From an uncultured Rhodospirillales bacterium (GTDB lineage Bacteria > Pseudomonadota > Alphaproteobacteria > Acetobacterales > Acetobacteraceae): a DNA stretch of 5,869 nt. Shown one piece after another: positions 1 to 5,869 of the stretch; position 1 is the first letter of the stretch, and each line of letters starts with the position of its first letter. The translations under genes were made by a program, and so were the position numbers. The notes below the pieces were generated by a model. The model had not been told where the DNA came from and did no database searches. It was given only the letters and a program-made list of their open reading frames with translations. Location: the NCBI GenBank assembly GCA_903844785.1, contig CAIMVB010000440.1, positions 1 to 5,869 of the forward strand. Reading direction: 5' to 3'.

Positions 1-605
1 TCTTGCGGGAAGGGTTTGCCGGTGACTTCGGCGACCATTTCCTTATAGCCATCCACCACGCGATGCCATTCGGATGCGGTGAGTTCCGTATCCTCATTCT
101 TTCCGGTGTCGAGCTTCACATGCTCGATAATTTCTTCAAAGCGATGATGGTCCACATCAAGCACAACGGACCCATACATCTGGATGAAGCGCCGATAGGA
201 ATCCCAGGCGAAGCGCGCATCACCGGAAGCGGCGACCAGGCCTTCAACCGTTTGGTCATTCAGGCCAAGGTTCAGCACCGTATCCATCATGCCCGGCATG
301 GAAACCCGCGCGCCAGAGCGGACAGATACCAGCAGCGGGCGATGATGATCGCCGAAGTGGTTGCCCACGGCTTCTTCAACGCGCGCCAGCGCCGCGCGCA
401 CCTGCGCCGCCAGAGCATCCGGGTATTTCTGCCCGTTTTCGTAATAGGCGGTGCAGACCTCAGTGGTGATGGTGAAGCCTGGCGGCACGGGCAAGCCGAT
501 CGAGGCCATTTCGGCCAGGTTGGCGCCCTTCCCGCCCAGAAGATTACGCATATCCGCCCGGCCTTCATTATAGCCGGCGCCGAAGCTGTAGACCCATTGT
601 GTCAT
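1..605 (-). CDS. ppdK: Pyruvate phosphate dikinase, N-terminal part (runs off left edge)
   Basis: Reading the minus strand from the ATG at 605-603 gives 201 open codons to the window edge, so the gene is partial. PpdK interconverts pyruvate, ATP and phosphate with phosphoenolpyruvate, AMP and pyrophosphate in the cytoplasm. The visible part is the start of the N-terminal nucleotide-binding (ATP-grasp-like) domain. It shows WVYSFG at residues 4-9, [13 protein letters not shown] at 21-33, [13 protein letters not shown] at 37-49 and the strongly conserved [20 protein letters not shown] at 93-112. The family is normally about 870-900 residues, so roughly three quarters lies outside the window, including the phospho-histidine and PEP/pyruvate domains. 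The start is 12 nt after the glyS stop, with GAGGAA overlapping that stop, so it is probably the last or a late gene of the glyQ operon. Identity is very secure for the part seen. Confidence 0.95.
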   Translation of the reverse strand, partial: MTQWVYSFGAGYNEGRADMRNLLGGKGANLAEMASIGLPVPPGFTITTEVCTAYYENGQKYPDALAAQVRAALARVEEAVGNHFGDHHRPLLVSVRSGARVSMPGMMDTVLNLGLNDQTVEGLVAASGDARFAWDSYRRFIQMYGSVVLDVDHHRFEEIIEHVKLDTGKNEDTELTASEWHRVVDGYKEMVAEVTGKPFPQ

Positions 606-620
606 GGGGGGGGTTCCTCA
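606..620 (-). promoter_or_regulatory. ppdK ribosome binding site with C8 spacer, overlapping the glyS stop
   Basis: On the minus strand the junction reads TGAGGAACCCCCCCCATG. The first TGA (620-618) is the glyS stop. GAGGAA (619-614) is a strong Shine-Dalgarno match that shares bases with it. The whole spacer to the ppdK ATG is eight C residues (613-606). This supports the chosen ppdK start and suggests re-initiation by ribosomes finishing glyS. A homopolymer spacer is unusual, because slippage would change the SD-to-start distance directly. Confidence 0.75.
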
Positions 621-2774
621 GGCTTCAATTTTGGAGAAATCCGCCACGGCATCCATGGCGGCACGAAGTCGGGCGAGCAATCGCAGACGATTGCGGCGAA
701 GTTCCGGCGCCGGATCATTCACGATCACTTTTTCGAAAAAAGCATCCACCGGGGCGCGGAGACCGGCCATGGCTTCCATGGCGCGTTCAAAATCCTCGGC
801 TTCGATATCCAGGCGAATGCGGGTGCCGGCTTCTTCCAAAGTGGCGGCAAGGGCGGCTTCTTCCGGCAATTTCAGCAAATGCGCTTCATAGCCGGTGTCG
901 AAGGCATGGCCGTCGCGCTTTTCTTCGATGCGCAGGATATTCACCGCGCGGCGATGCGCCGCCAGCAGATTGGCGCCGGCTTCGCTTTCGACAAAACCGC
1001 GCACGGCATCGGCGCGGGAGAGCAGGCGGTTGAGGTCATCATCCGGCGCCGCGCCAAACACCGCTGTCACCACATCATGCCGCGCGCCTTCGCCACGAAG
1101 CTGTACGCGCAGCCGTTCGGCGAGGAAATCGAGCAGGCCGGCGGCGAAGGCAGCGACCAAAGGCGGGTGCGCGCTGCTTGCTGGCACTTGCCAGCCGCTG
1201 GCGCGCTTGGCTTCGGCAATCTCCACGCCGAAATCAGGCGCGGCACTGGCATTGGTGGCTTGCGGGAAAAGGAAGAAGGCCTCGCCCATCACATCAGCCA
1301 AGGCCAGGCGCAGGCCATTTTCACGAATGATGCGGATCACGCCCAAAGCCGCGCGGCGCAAAGCAAATGGGTCACCGCTGCCGGTTGGCTTTTCACCCAC
1401 GGCGAAGAAGCCGACCAATTGATCAAGCTTATCAGCCAAAGCGACCGCAATGGCGATGGGCTCATTCGGCACCGCATCACCCGCACCTGCCGGGCGGTAA
1501 TGTGCAGCGATGGCTTCCGCCACGCGCGCATCCTCACCCTGGCCCAGCGCGTAATAGCGCCCCATCACACCCTGCAATTCTGGGAATTCGCCGACCATGC
1601 CGGAAGCAAGATCCGCCTTCGCCAAACGCGCCGCGCGGGCTGCAAGCGCCGCATCCGCGCCCATTCTTTCCGCAATCAGTGCGGCGAGTTTTTCCAACCG
1701 CGCCACGCGCTGGCCTTGCGTGCCAAGCTTGGCGTGGAACACCACGCTATCCAGCTTGGGCAGGAAGCCTTCTAGCTTTTGCTTGCGGTCCAAATCCCAA
1801 AAAAAGCGCGCATCCGCCAAACGTGCGCGCAGGACGCGTTCATTGCCAGCGACAATCGCCGCACCACCATCAGGGGCGGCGATATTCGCCACCAGCGCAA
1901 AGCGTGGCGCGGCCGACCCATCCGGCTTGCGCAGCGCGAAATAGCGCTGATTGACGCGCATGGTGGTGCGCATCACTTCCGGCGGCAGATCCATGAAGGC
2001 GTCATCAATCGCACCAAGCAGCGGCACAGGCCATTCCACCAAGCCCGCGACTTCGGTGATCAACGCTTCATCCGGCACCACTTCAAGGCCCAGCTTGGCC
2101 GCAAGGCTATTGATGCCATCACGGATCAGCGCTGTGCGATCTTCGGCTTCCAGCACCACATGGCGCGTGGTGAGCGTATTTTTGTAATCGTCAAAATGGC
2201 GCGCGCTGAAAGCGCCGGGGGACAGGATGCGATGCCCTTCGGTCAGATCGCCGCTTGTTAGCCCATGGCCATCATCACTGCCCTGGACCAGGGTGAAGGG
2301 CACGCTTTCACCATCCAGCACGCACAAAATGCGCTTCAACGGCCGCACCCAGACCATGGAAGATGTGCCGCCCCAGCGCATGGATTTCGGCCAGGGAAAG
2401 CTGCGTAGCAAAGCCGGAATGGCGGCGGCGACCAGGGCGCGCGCTTCCACGCTTTGGCCGGGTTTTATCAATACCCAGAATTGCCCCTGTTCCGTAAGCG
2501 CAGCCCGTGTGGCGCCATGCTTTTTCAGAAAGCCCTCAATCGCCTGATCCGGCGCGCCAATGCGCGGGCCGCGTTCTTCCTTGGCTTCGGTGGTGACGCT
2601 CGGCTTTAATTGCGCGGTCAGGCCAATGCGCCGCGGCCCGTAGAAGCTGCGCGGTGGCGCTTCCAAAAGTGCCGCACAGCTATCAGAGAAAAGCCGGACA
2701 AGATCCTCCGCCGCGCGTGCCTGCATGCGCGCAGGGATTTCTTCGCAGAATAATTCAAGCAGCAGTTCAGCCAT
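618..2774 (-). CDS. glyS: Glycyl-tRNA synthetase beta subunit
   Basis: The 718-residue protein is the beta chain of the bacterial alpha2beta2 glycyl-tRNA synthetase, which recognises tRNA-Gly and works with GlyQ to charge it. Family signatures include ELLLELFCEEIPARMQ at residues 3-18, FPWPKSMRWG at 126-135, RVLRARLADARFFWDLDRK at 313-331, KADLASGMVGEFPELQGVMG at 386-405 and DPFALRRAALGVIRII at 468-483. The C-terminal region from about 575 (LNRLLSRADAV at 581-591, VNDPAPELRRNRLRLL at 685-700) fits the DALR-like anticodon-binding domain. It is somewhat longer than the usual 690 or so residues; the weakly conserved stretch around 502-545 may be the extra part. The start at 2774 matches the family N-terminus. 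It lies inside the end of vapC (8-nt overlap) and has no clear Shine-Dalgarno sequence upstream (GGCGATCAAAAACC), so coupled translation is likely. It is followed closely by ppdK. Confidence 0.97.
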   Translation of the reverse strand: MAELLLELFCEEIPARMQARAAEDLVRLFSDSCAALLEAPPRSFYGPRRIGLTAQLKPSVTTEAKEERGPRIGAPDQAIEGFLKKHGATRAALTEQGQFWVLIKPGQSVEARALVAAAIPALLRSFPWPKSMRWGGTSSMVWVRPLKRILCVLDGESVPFTLVQGSDDGHGLTSGDLTEGHRILSPGAFSARHFDDYKNTLTTRHVVLEAEDRTALIRDGINSLAAKLGLEVVPDEALITEVAGLVEWPVPLLGAIDDAFMDLPPEVMRTTMRVNQRYFALRKPDGSAAPRFALVANIAAPDGGAAIVAGNERVLRARLADARFFWDLDRKQKLEGFLPKLDSVVFHAKLGTQGQRVARLEKLAALIAERMGADAALAARAARLAKADLASGMVGEFPELQGVMGRYYALGQGEDARVAEAIAAHYRPAGAGDAVPNEPIAIAVALADKLDQLVGFFAVGEKPTGSGDPFALRRAALGVIRIIRENGLRLALADVMGEAFFLFPQATNASAAPDFGVEIAEAKRASGWQVPASSAHPPLVAAFAAGLLDFLAERLRVQLRGEGARHDVVTAVFGAAPDDDLNRLLSRADAVRGFVESEAGANLLAAHRRAVNILRIEEKRDGHAFDTGYEAHLLKLPEEAALAATLEEAGTRIRLDIEAEDFERAMEAMAGLRAPVDAFFEKVIVNDPAPELRRNRLRLLARLRAAMDAVADFSKIEA

Positions 2775-3168
2775 GGTTTTTGATCGCCGGCTCTATATCG
2801 GTTGCGGCGAAATCATCGCCCTTGAACAACAAAGCCTGGCCGCGTTCCTTGGCCAGCGCATAGGAAAAGCAATCGCCGAGGTTCAACCCCGCCTTGTGGC
2901 GGCCCTTGCCGTAGCGGCGCCAGGCATCACGGGCAAGGCTTGCATGCGCCGCGGTGAAGGGCACGATTTCGGGACGGATGGCGCCCATTAAGGCATCAAG
3001 CTTTTCCGCCATGCCAGGCAGGGTGCGGCCTTCCGCGACAATGGCGGTTTCAAGCAAGGTTGGCGCGGCAATCGCGGTCGCGTCCGTGTCGCGGATCATG
3101 GCAGCCAGGCGCTCCGCCTCTGACTCCTTGAACAGGATCGCAACCAGCGCGGAGGAATCAAGGATCAT
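2767..3168 (-). CDS. vapC: VapC-family PIN-domain ribonuclease toxin
   Basis: This 133-residue protein is a single PIN domain of normal VapC length. VapC toxins are magnesium-dependent RNases that typically cut tRNA or rRNA and are held inactive by VapB. All the expected acidic residues are present: Asp4 in MILDSSALVAIL, Glu40 in APTLLETA, Asp99 in LNLGDCFSYALAK, and Asp118/Asp119 in LLFKGDDFAATD. The toxin therefore looks intact. Its ATG overlaps the vapB stop (ATGA). Its TGA lies inside the first codons of glyS (shared ATGGCTGA). No good Shine-Dalgarno sequence precedes its start, consistent with coupling to vapB, which would keep toxin below antitoxin. The tight fit between genes for the two GlyRS subunits is the odd point. 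The family call is secure; the RNA target is unknown. Confidence 0.93.
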   Translation of the reverse strand: MILDSSALVAILFKESEAERLAAMIRDTDATAIAAPTLLETAIVAEGRTLPGMAEKLDALMGAIRPEIVPFTAAHASLARDAWRRYGKGRHKAGLNLGDCFSYALAKERGQALLFKGDDFAATDIEPAIKNHG

Positions 3169-3413
3169 CGCGGCAGACCATTATCATCATAAAGGTCGCG
3201 GTGATCACTGGTGACGCCCGGAGGGACGAGTTTGGAAGCTTCCTCCGCGATGGCCATGATAGCGTCGAATTTCCGCTGCCGCGCCGCCTTTTCCCGTGCC
3301 AGTTTTTCGGCGACGGCCTCTCGTACCGCGCCGGTCGCGGTGGTGCCAAGCAGGGCGGCTAGCTCTTTCGCCTCCGCAATCAGCGCGGCATCCTTGATGT
3401 TCAGCTGACCCAT
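3165..3413 (-). CDS. vapB: VapB-family antitoxin (Rv0623/PSK-type)
   Basis: This 82-residue protein sits directly upstream of vapC, with which it shares ATGA. The N-terminal part (GQLNIKDAALIAEAKELAAL, residues 2-21) and the following TATGAVREAVAEKL (25-38) fit a short beta strand plus helices of a ribbon-helix-helix-like DNA-binding dimer. A charged helix follows (39-60). The C-terminal tail ends SDHRDLYDDNGLPR (69-82), typical of Rv0623-like/PSK antitoxins, where the tail wraps the toxin's active site. It should neutralise VapC and, with it, repress transcription. AAAGG lies 6 nt before the ATG, the only clear Shine-Dalgarno sequence in the module. A direct repeat in the gap upstream is a candidate binding site. 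Family assignment is from sequence recognition together with the vapC partner. Confidence 0.9.
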   Translation of the reverse strand: MGQLNIKDAALIAEAKELAALLGTTATGAVREAVAEKLAREKAARQRKFDAIMAIAEEASKLVPPGVTSDHRDLYDDNGLPR

Positions 3414-3471
3414 GGCGCACCTTTGGTAGAAACCGCCTGGGATATGGTAGAAGGCCGCGAAAAGCGCAAGA
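3414..3471 (-). promoter_or_regulatory. glyQ-vapB gap with candidate VapBC operator (direct repeat)
   Basis: This 58-bp gap between the glyQ stop and the vapB start holds two exact copies of TGGTAGAA on the plus strand, at 3424-3431 and 3445-3452. Their starts are 21 bp apart, about two helical turns. On the coding strand they read TTCTACCA, and the proximal copy abuts the vapB Shine-Dalgarno AAAGG (3424-3420). Autoregulation by VapBC is known for the family; that this repeat is the operator is an inference. Only a weak internal promoter can be proposed (TTGCGC at 3469-3464, 17 bp, CATATC at 3446-3441). No terminator hairpin separates glyQ from vapB, so read-through from the glyQ promoter is expected. 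Confidence 0.4.
3424..3452. repeat. 8-bp direct repeat, 21-bp period
   Basis: TGGTAGAA occurs at 3424-3431 and again at 3445-3452, separated by 13 bases. Both copies lie in the only non-coding stretch between glyQ and vapB. The repeat is exact over 8 bases and degenerates after that (AACCGCC against GGCCGC-like flanks). Confidence 0.75.
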
Positions 3472-4335
3472 TCAGGCCGCCTCGCCGGCCAGCCAGGCCT
3501 CGCAGCAGCCCTTCGCCAGCGCCCGCACGCGCCCGATATAGGCGGCGCGTTCTGTCACGCTGATCGCGCCCCGTGCATCCAGCAGATTGAACCGATGCGA
3601 TGCCTTGATGCATTGGTCATAGGCCGGCAGCGCGAGTTTGCGTTCCAACAAAGCGGCGCATTCGGCTTCCGCATCCTCAAAATGCCGGAACAGCATTTTC
3701 GTGTCGGCGGCTTCGAAATTATGCGCGCTATATTCACGCTCAGCCCGCAGAAACACATCGCCGTATTTCACGCCTTCGCCGTTGAAATCCAGGTCATAAA
3801 CATTCTCGACCCCCTGGATATACATGGCCAGGCGTTCCAGCCCGTAAGTCAATTCGGCGCTGGGTTTCTCGCAGGCAATGCCGCCTACTTGTTGGAAATA
3901 GGTGAATTGCGTCACCTCCATCCCATCGCACCAGACTTCCCAGCCCAGGCCCCAGGCGCCCAAAGTTGGGCTCTCCCAATCATCCTCAACGAAGCGGATG
4001 TCATGGAGCGCCGGGTCAATGCCAAGCGCGCGGTAGCTTTCAATCAGCAGTGCCTGCGGGTCCGCCGGCGATGGCTTCAGGATCACCTGATATTGGTAAT
4101 AATGCTGCAGGCGATTGGGGTTTTCGCCATAGCGGCCATCAGCGGGGCGGCGCGATGGCTGCACATAGGCGGCCTTCCATGGCTTTGGGCCAAGGGCGCG
4201 TAATGTGGTGGCCGGGTGGAAGGTGCCCGCACCCACTTCCATGTCATAAGGTTGCAGGATCACACAGCCCTGATCCGCCCAAAAGCGATGCAGACGCAGG
4301 ATGATATCCTGAAAACTGGGCGGCTTGGCGGTCAT
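3472..4335 (-). CDS. glyQ: Glycyl-tRNA synthetase alpha subunit
   Basis: The 287-residue protein is the catalytic alpha chain of the alpha2beta2 glycyl-tRNA synthetase, a class II aminoacyl-tRNA synthetase that activates glycine with ATP. It has the family opening [20 protein letters not shown] (7-26) and motif 1 region [14 protein letters not shown] (37-50). The motif 2 region [20 protein letters not shown] (62-81) is followed by [20 protein letters not shown] glycine-pocket residues lie at about 140-152, and motif 3 is [14 protein letters not shown] (161-174). Length agrees with the family's usual 290-300. The ATG at 4335 was chosen because it gives this standard N-terminus and has GGAA 5 nt upstream. 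An in-frame ATG at 4434 would add 33 unrelated residues, cover the promoter and run into the divergent gene. It is the first gene of the minus-strand unit, with vapBC between it and glyS. Confidence 0.97.
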   Translation of the reverse strand: MTAKPPSFQDIILRLHRFWADQGCVILQPYDMEVGAGTFHPATTLRALGPKPWKAAYVQPSRRPADGRYGENPNRLQHYYQYQVILKPSPADPQALLIESYRALGIDPALHDIRFVEDDWESPTLGAWGLGWEVWCDGMEVTQFTYFQQVGGIACEKPSAELTYGLERLAMYIQGVENVYDLDFNGEGVKYGDVFLRAEREYSAHNFEAADTKMLFRHFEDAEAECAALLERKLALPAYDQCIKASHRFNLLDARGAISVTERAAYIGRVRALAKGCCEAWLAGEAA

Positions 4336-4374
4336 GGCGGTTCCGGGCTCTGGCGCGGCGGTAGGGTGGGGTGC

Positions 4375-4403
4375 TCTATAGGCAGGGCATCGCCCCTGGG
4401 CAA
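4375..4403 (-). promoter_or_regulatory. Sigma70-like promoter of the glyQ operon
   Basis: On the minus strand, TTGCCC (4403-4398) is followed by a 17-bp spacer and TATAGA (4380-4375). This gives a start of transcription near 4368 and a leader of about 32 nt before the glyQ ATG. The -10 element is close to consensus and the spacing is ideal. The spacer holds a dyad, CAGGG (4383-4387) and CCCTG (4394-4398). The -35 element overlaps the Shine-Dalgarno sequence of the divergent gene. No comparably good plus-strand promoter was found in the 79-bp region. Confidence 0.6.
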
Positions 4404-4414
4404 GGAATCCCGCC

Positions 4415-4819
4415 ATGACAAACGCGCAAGACATTATCGCCGCTTACCTCGCCGCCTTTAATCGCGGGGATTGGCCCGGCATGCTGGCTTGGCTTGCCGA
4501 TGATGTAGTGCATGAGATCAATCAGGGCGGGGTGGAGCACGGCAAGCCGGCCTTCGCTGCCTTTCTGGACCGGATGGCGCAGTGCTACCGGGAAGAATTG
4601 CACGATATCGTGATTATGGCGGGGCCGGATGGCGCCCGTGCTGCGGCGGAATTCAGGGTTGAGGGGCAATATCTGGCCGCCGATCCAGGGCTGCCGTCAG
4701 CACATGGTCAGCGTTATTCCCTGCCTGCGGGCGCCTTTTACACCCTGCGCGATGGCAAGATCTCACGCGTCTGCGTGTTTTATAATTTGCGCGATTGGAT
4801 CGCGCAGGTCGCCGCCTGA
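4415..4819 (+). CDS. SnoaL / steroid delta-isomerase-related protein (NTF2-like fold)
   Basis: This 134-residue protein fits the small NTF2-like (SnoaL, ketosteroid isomerase-related) fold, a cone-shaped alpha+beta barrel used as an enzyme or a binding protein. The typical opening helices are at residues 4-18 ([15 protein letters not shown]). These are followed by [11 protein letters not shown] (29-39), [17 protein letters not shown] (50-66), [19 protein letters not shown] (98-116) and the end motif VFYNLRDW (121-128). The NQGG and FYNLxDW features match a conserved subfamily of unknown activity, so no reaction is assigned. There is no signal peptide or membrane segment. AAGGAA lies 7 nt before the ATG. 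The gene heads the plus-strand unit, 39 bp before aroE and divergent from glyQ. In many alphaproteobacteria maf occupies the place before aroE, so its presence here may be lineage-specific. Confidence 0.88.
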   Translation: MTNAQDIIAAYLAAFNRGDWPGMLAWLADDVVHEINQGGVEHGKPAFAAFLDRMAQCYREELHDIVIMAGPDGARAAAEFRVEGQYLAADPGLPSAHGQRYSLPAGAFYTLRDGKISRVCVFYNLRDWIAQVAA

Positions 4820-4858
4820 AGCCTTGCATTGGGCGCCGCTGAAGTGCTTTCTGGTGCC
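4820..4858 (+). other. Short gap before aroE, no clear signal
   Basis: These 39 bp between the SnoaL-like gene and aroE hold no promoter, terminator hairpin or strong Shine-Dalgarno sequence. GAAG at 4841-4844 is too far from the aroE ATG (4859) to be a good site. In-frame TTG (4829) and GTG (4844) codons lie here and are possible but less likely aroE starts. Read-through from the upstream gene is expected. Confidence 0.5.
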
Positions 4859-5707
4859 ATGAAGCTTTTATCCGGTCATGCCCGCCTTGCCGGGGTTTTC
4901 GGCTTTCCCGTCACCCATTCACGCTCCCCGCGGCTGCATGGGTTCTGGCTGCAACGCTATGGCATTGATGGCGCCTATATCCCGCTGGGCGTGCCGCCAG
5001 AACGCTTCGGGCAAGTGGTGCGATCCCTGGTGGATCTCGGCTTTCGCGGCGCCAATGTCACCATCCCGCATAAGCTCGCGGCCTTTGAGATTTGTGATGA
5101 AGTGGCGCCCTTTGCCCGCCGCGCCGGCGCGGTGAATACGCTGGTTTTTCGCGATGGGCGGATTGAGGGCTCCAACACCGATGGGTTCGGCTTTCTGGAA
5201 AGCATCCGCGAAGCCGCGCCGGGCTGGCGCGCCGATGCCGGTCCGGCGGTGCTGCTCGGTGCGGGCGGCGCGGCGCGGGCCATTGCGGCGGCGCTTTTGG
5301 ATGCCGGCGCGCCGCGCGTGACCTTGGTGAATCGCACCCCCGCCAAGGCCGAAGCTCTGGCGCGGGATTTGGGCGGGCCTATCAATGTCGCGGATCGGCC
5401 GCCGCTGGCTGAGGCTGCTTTGTTGGTGAATACCACCTCGCTCGGCATGCAAGGCCAGCCGCCTTTGGAGATGGAACTTGGCGCCTTGGCGACCAGCGCC
5501 GTGGTGGCCGATATTGTCTATGTGCCGCTGGAAACACGGCTTTTGGCGGCGGCGCGGGCGCGTGGCCTGATCGCGGTGGATGGGCTTGGCATGTTGCTGC
5601 ATCAGGCCCGCCCGGGGTTTGAGGCCTGGTTTGGCGTCGCGCCGCAGGTGGATCAGGCGCTGCGCGATATCGTGGCGGCCGATATTCCAAAACGTGATGG
5701 CGCATGA
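4859..5707 (+). CDS. aroE: Shikimate dehydrogenase (NADP+)
   Basis: AroE reduces 3-dehydroshikimate to shikimate with NADPH, the fourth step of the shikimate pathway to aromatic amino acids. With the ATG at 4859 the protein is 282 residues, normal for the family. The substrate-binding Ser pair is in THSRSP (19-24). NVTIPHK (66-72) carries the catalytic Lys72, AVNT (91-94) the conserved Asn, and NTDGFG (106-111) the catalytic Asp108. The Rossmann nucleotide loop GAGGAAR is at 134-140, and NRT (158-160) fits the NADP-phosphate contact. NTTSLGM (191-197), DIVYVP (218-223) and DGLGMLLHQ (241-249) complete the set. All key residues are present, so the enzyme should be active. In-frame TTG and GTG codons upstream would add up to 10 residues outside the family N-terminus. 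The stop overlaps the coaE start as ATGA, indicating coupling. Confidence 0.96.
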   Translation: MKLLSGHARLAGVFGFPVTHSRSPRLHGFWLQRYGIDGAYIPLGVPPERFGQVVRSLVDLGFRGANVTIPHKLAAFEICDEVAPFARRAGAVNTLVFRDGRIEGSNTDGFGFLESIREAAPGWRADAGPAVLLGAGGAARAIAAALLDAGAPRVTLVNRTPAKAEALARDLGGPINVADRPPLAEAALLVNTTSLGMQGQPPLEMELGALATSAVVADIVYVPLETRLLAAARARGLIAVDGLGMLLHQARPGFEAWFGVAPQVDQALRDIVAADIPKRDGA

Positions 5708-5869
5708 AGATTATCGGCCTCACCGGTGGGATCGGCATGGGGAAATCAACAGCCTCGGCCTGTTTTCGCCGTCATAGGGTGCCGATCTTCGATGCGGATC
5801 AGGCCGTGCATCATTTGCAAGCAGTAGGCGGGCGCGCGGTGCGGCCGATTGAAGCGGCCTTCCCAGGCA
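5704..5869 (+). CDS. coaE: Dephospho-CoA kinase, N-terminal part (runs off right edge)
   Basis: The first 55 codons are visible and open to the window edge. CoaE phosphorylates the 3'-hydroxyl of dephospho-CoA with ATP, the last step of coenzyme A synthesis. The Walker A loop is GGIGMGKST (8-16) after the opening MKIIGLT. The family's DAD motif follows at 30-32 in [12 protein letters not shown] (27-38), and AAFPG (51-55) is the expected next block. The family is about 195-210 residues, so roughly three quarters is missing only because the window ends. The ATG overlaps the aroE stop (ATGA), and no strong Shine-Dalgarno sequence is seen, so translation is probably coupled to aroE. The aroE-coaE pair is a common alphaproteobacterial arrangement. 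Confidence 0.94.
   Translation, partial: MKIIGLTGGIGMGKSTASACFRRHRVPIFDADQAVHHLQAVGGRAVRPIEAAFPG

Noticed and set aside
3..1775. A 590-codon open frame on the plus strand, antisense to ppdK and glyS
   Set aside because: It runs across the ppdK-glyS junction opposite two clearly recognised genes, its product resembles no protein family, is full of His/Arg/Gly, and has no sensible start context. Long antisense frames are expected in GC-rich genes.
1779..2261. A 160-codon plus-strand frame opposite glyS
   Set aside because: It is a shadow of the conserved GlyS coding frame and resembles no family.
3457..3467. Small hairpin GCG-AAAAG-CGC just after glyQ as a terminator
   Set aside because: A 3-bp stem with no following U tract is far too weak to terminate transcription.
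3441..3469. Internal promoter for vapB (TTGCGC, 17 bp, CATATC)
   Set aside because: Each hexamer matches only about half of the consensus. It is mentioned in the gap entry but not called as a feature.
2767..3471. vapBC as a recent mobile insertion
   Set aside because: No target-site duplication, terminal inverted repeats, integrase or transposase, or clear change of base composition was seen. The overlapping joins point to long-term integration.
4336..4434. Upstream ATG at 4434 extending glyQ by 33 residues
   Set aside because: The extension is not part of the GlyQ family N-terminus, would run through the best promoter and into the divergent gene, and the ATG at 4335 has a Shine-Dalgarno sequence and the standard start.
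4829..4858. TTG (4829) or GTG (4844) as the aroE start
   Set aside because: Both are in frame, but the added residues are not typical of AroE and neither has a good ribosome binding site. The ATG at 4859 gives the usual N-terminus. Some doubt remains because that ATG also lacks a strong site.
4919..5602. A 227-codon minus-strand frame opposite aroE
   Set aside because: It lies entirely within aroE, the translated protein is Arg/His/Gln-rich without recognisable motifs, and all AroE catalytic residues are in the plus-strand frame.

Overview
The window is GC-rich chromosomal DNA with tightly packed housekeeping genes. It suggests an alphaproteobacterium, most likely Rhodospirillales and perhaps Acetobacteraceae. 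The reasons are the separate GlyRS alpha and beta subunits encoded next to pyruvate phosphate dikinase, the adjacent aroE-coaE pair, and the feel of the proteins (for example a [10 protein letters not shown]-loop in CoaE). The lineage is an inference from recognition, not from a search.

There are two divergent transcription units that share a 79-bp intergenic region (4336-4414). The minus-strand unit reads right to left: glyQ (3472-4335), a 58-bp gap, vapB (3165-3413), vapC (2767-3168), glyS (618-2774) and ppdK (from 605, running off the left edge). It starts from a good sigma70-like promoter (TTGCCC, 17 bp, TATAGA). The plus-strand unit holds a SnoaL/steroid-isomerase-like gene (4415-4819), aroE (4859-5707) and coaE (from 5704, running off the right edge).

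The most notable feature is a complete type II toxin-antitoxin module, vapBC, lodged between the genes for the two subunits of the essential glycyl-tRNA synthetase. The join is seamless. vapB and vapC share ATGA, and vapC and glyS share the 8 bases ATGGCTGA. Neither vapC nor glyS has an obvious Shine-Dalgarno sequence, so glyS translation may be coupled to translation of a PIN-domain RNase toxin. The only gap on that side, between glyQ and vapB, carries an exact 8-bp direct repeat with a 21-bp period, a candidate VapBC operator. Further downstream, the ppdK ribosome binding site overlaps the glyS stop codon, and a run of eight C forms its whole spacer to the start codon.

The products work as follows. 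GlyQ and GlyS form the alpha2beta2 glycyl-tRNA synthetase. VapB is expected to neutralise VapC and repress its own operon. PpdK interconverts pyruvate and phosphoenolpyruvate. AroE makes shikimate, and CoaE does the last step of coenzyme A synthesis. No rRNA, tRNA, CRISPR array, insertion sequence or convincing terminator was seen.
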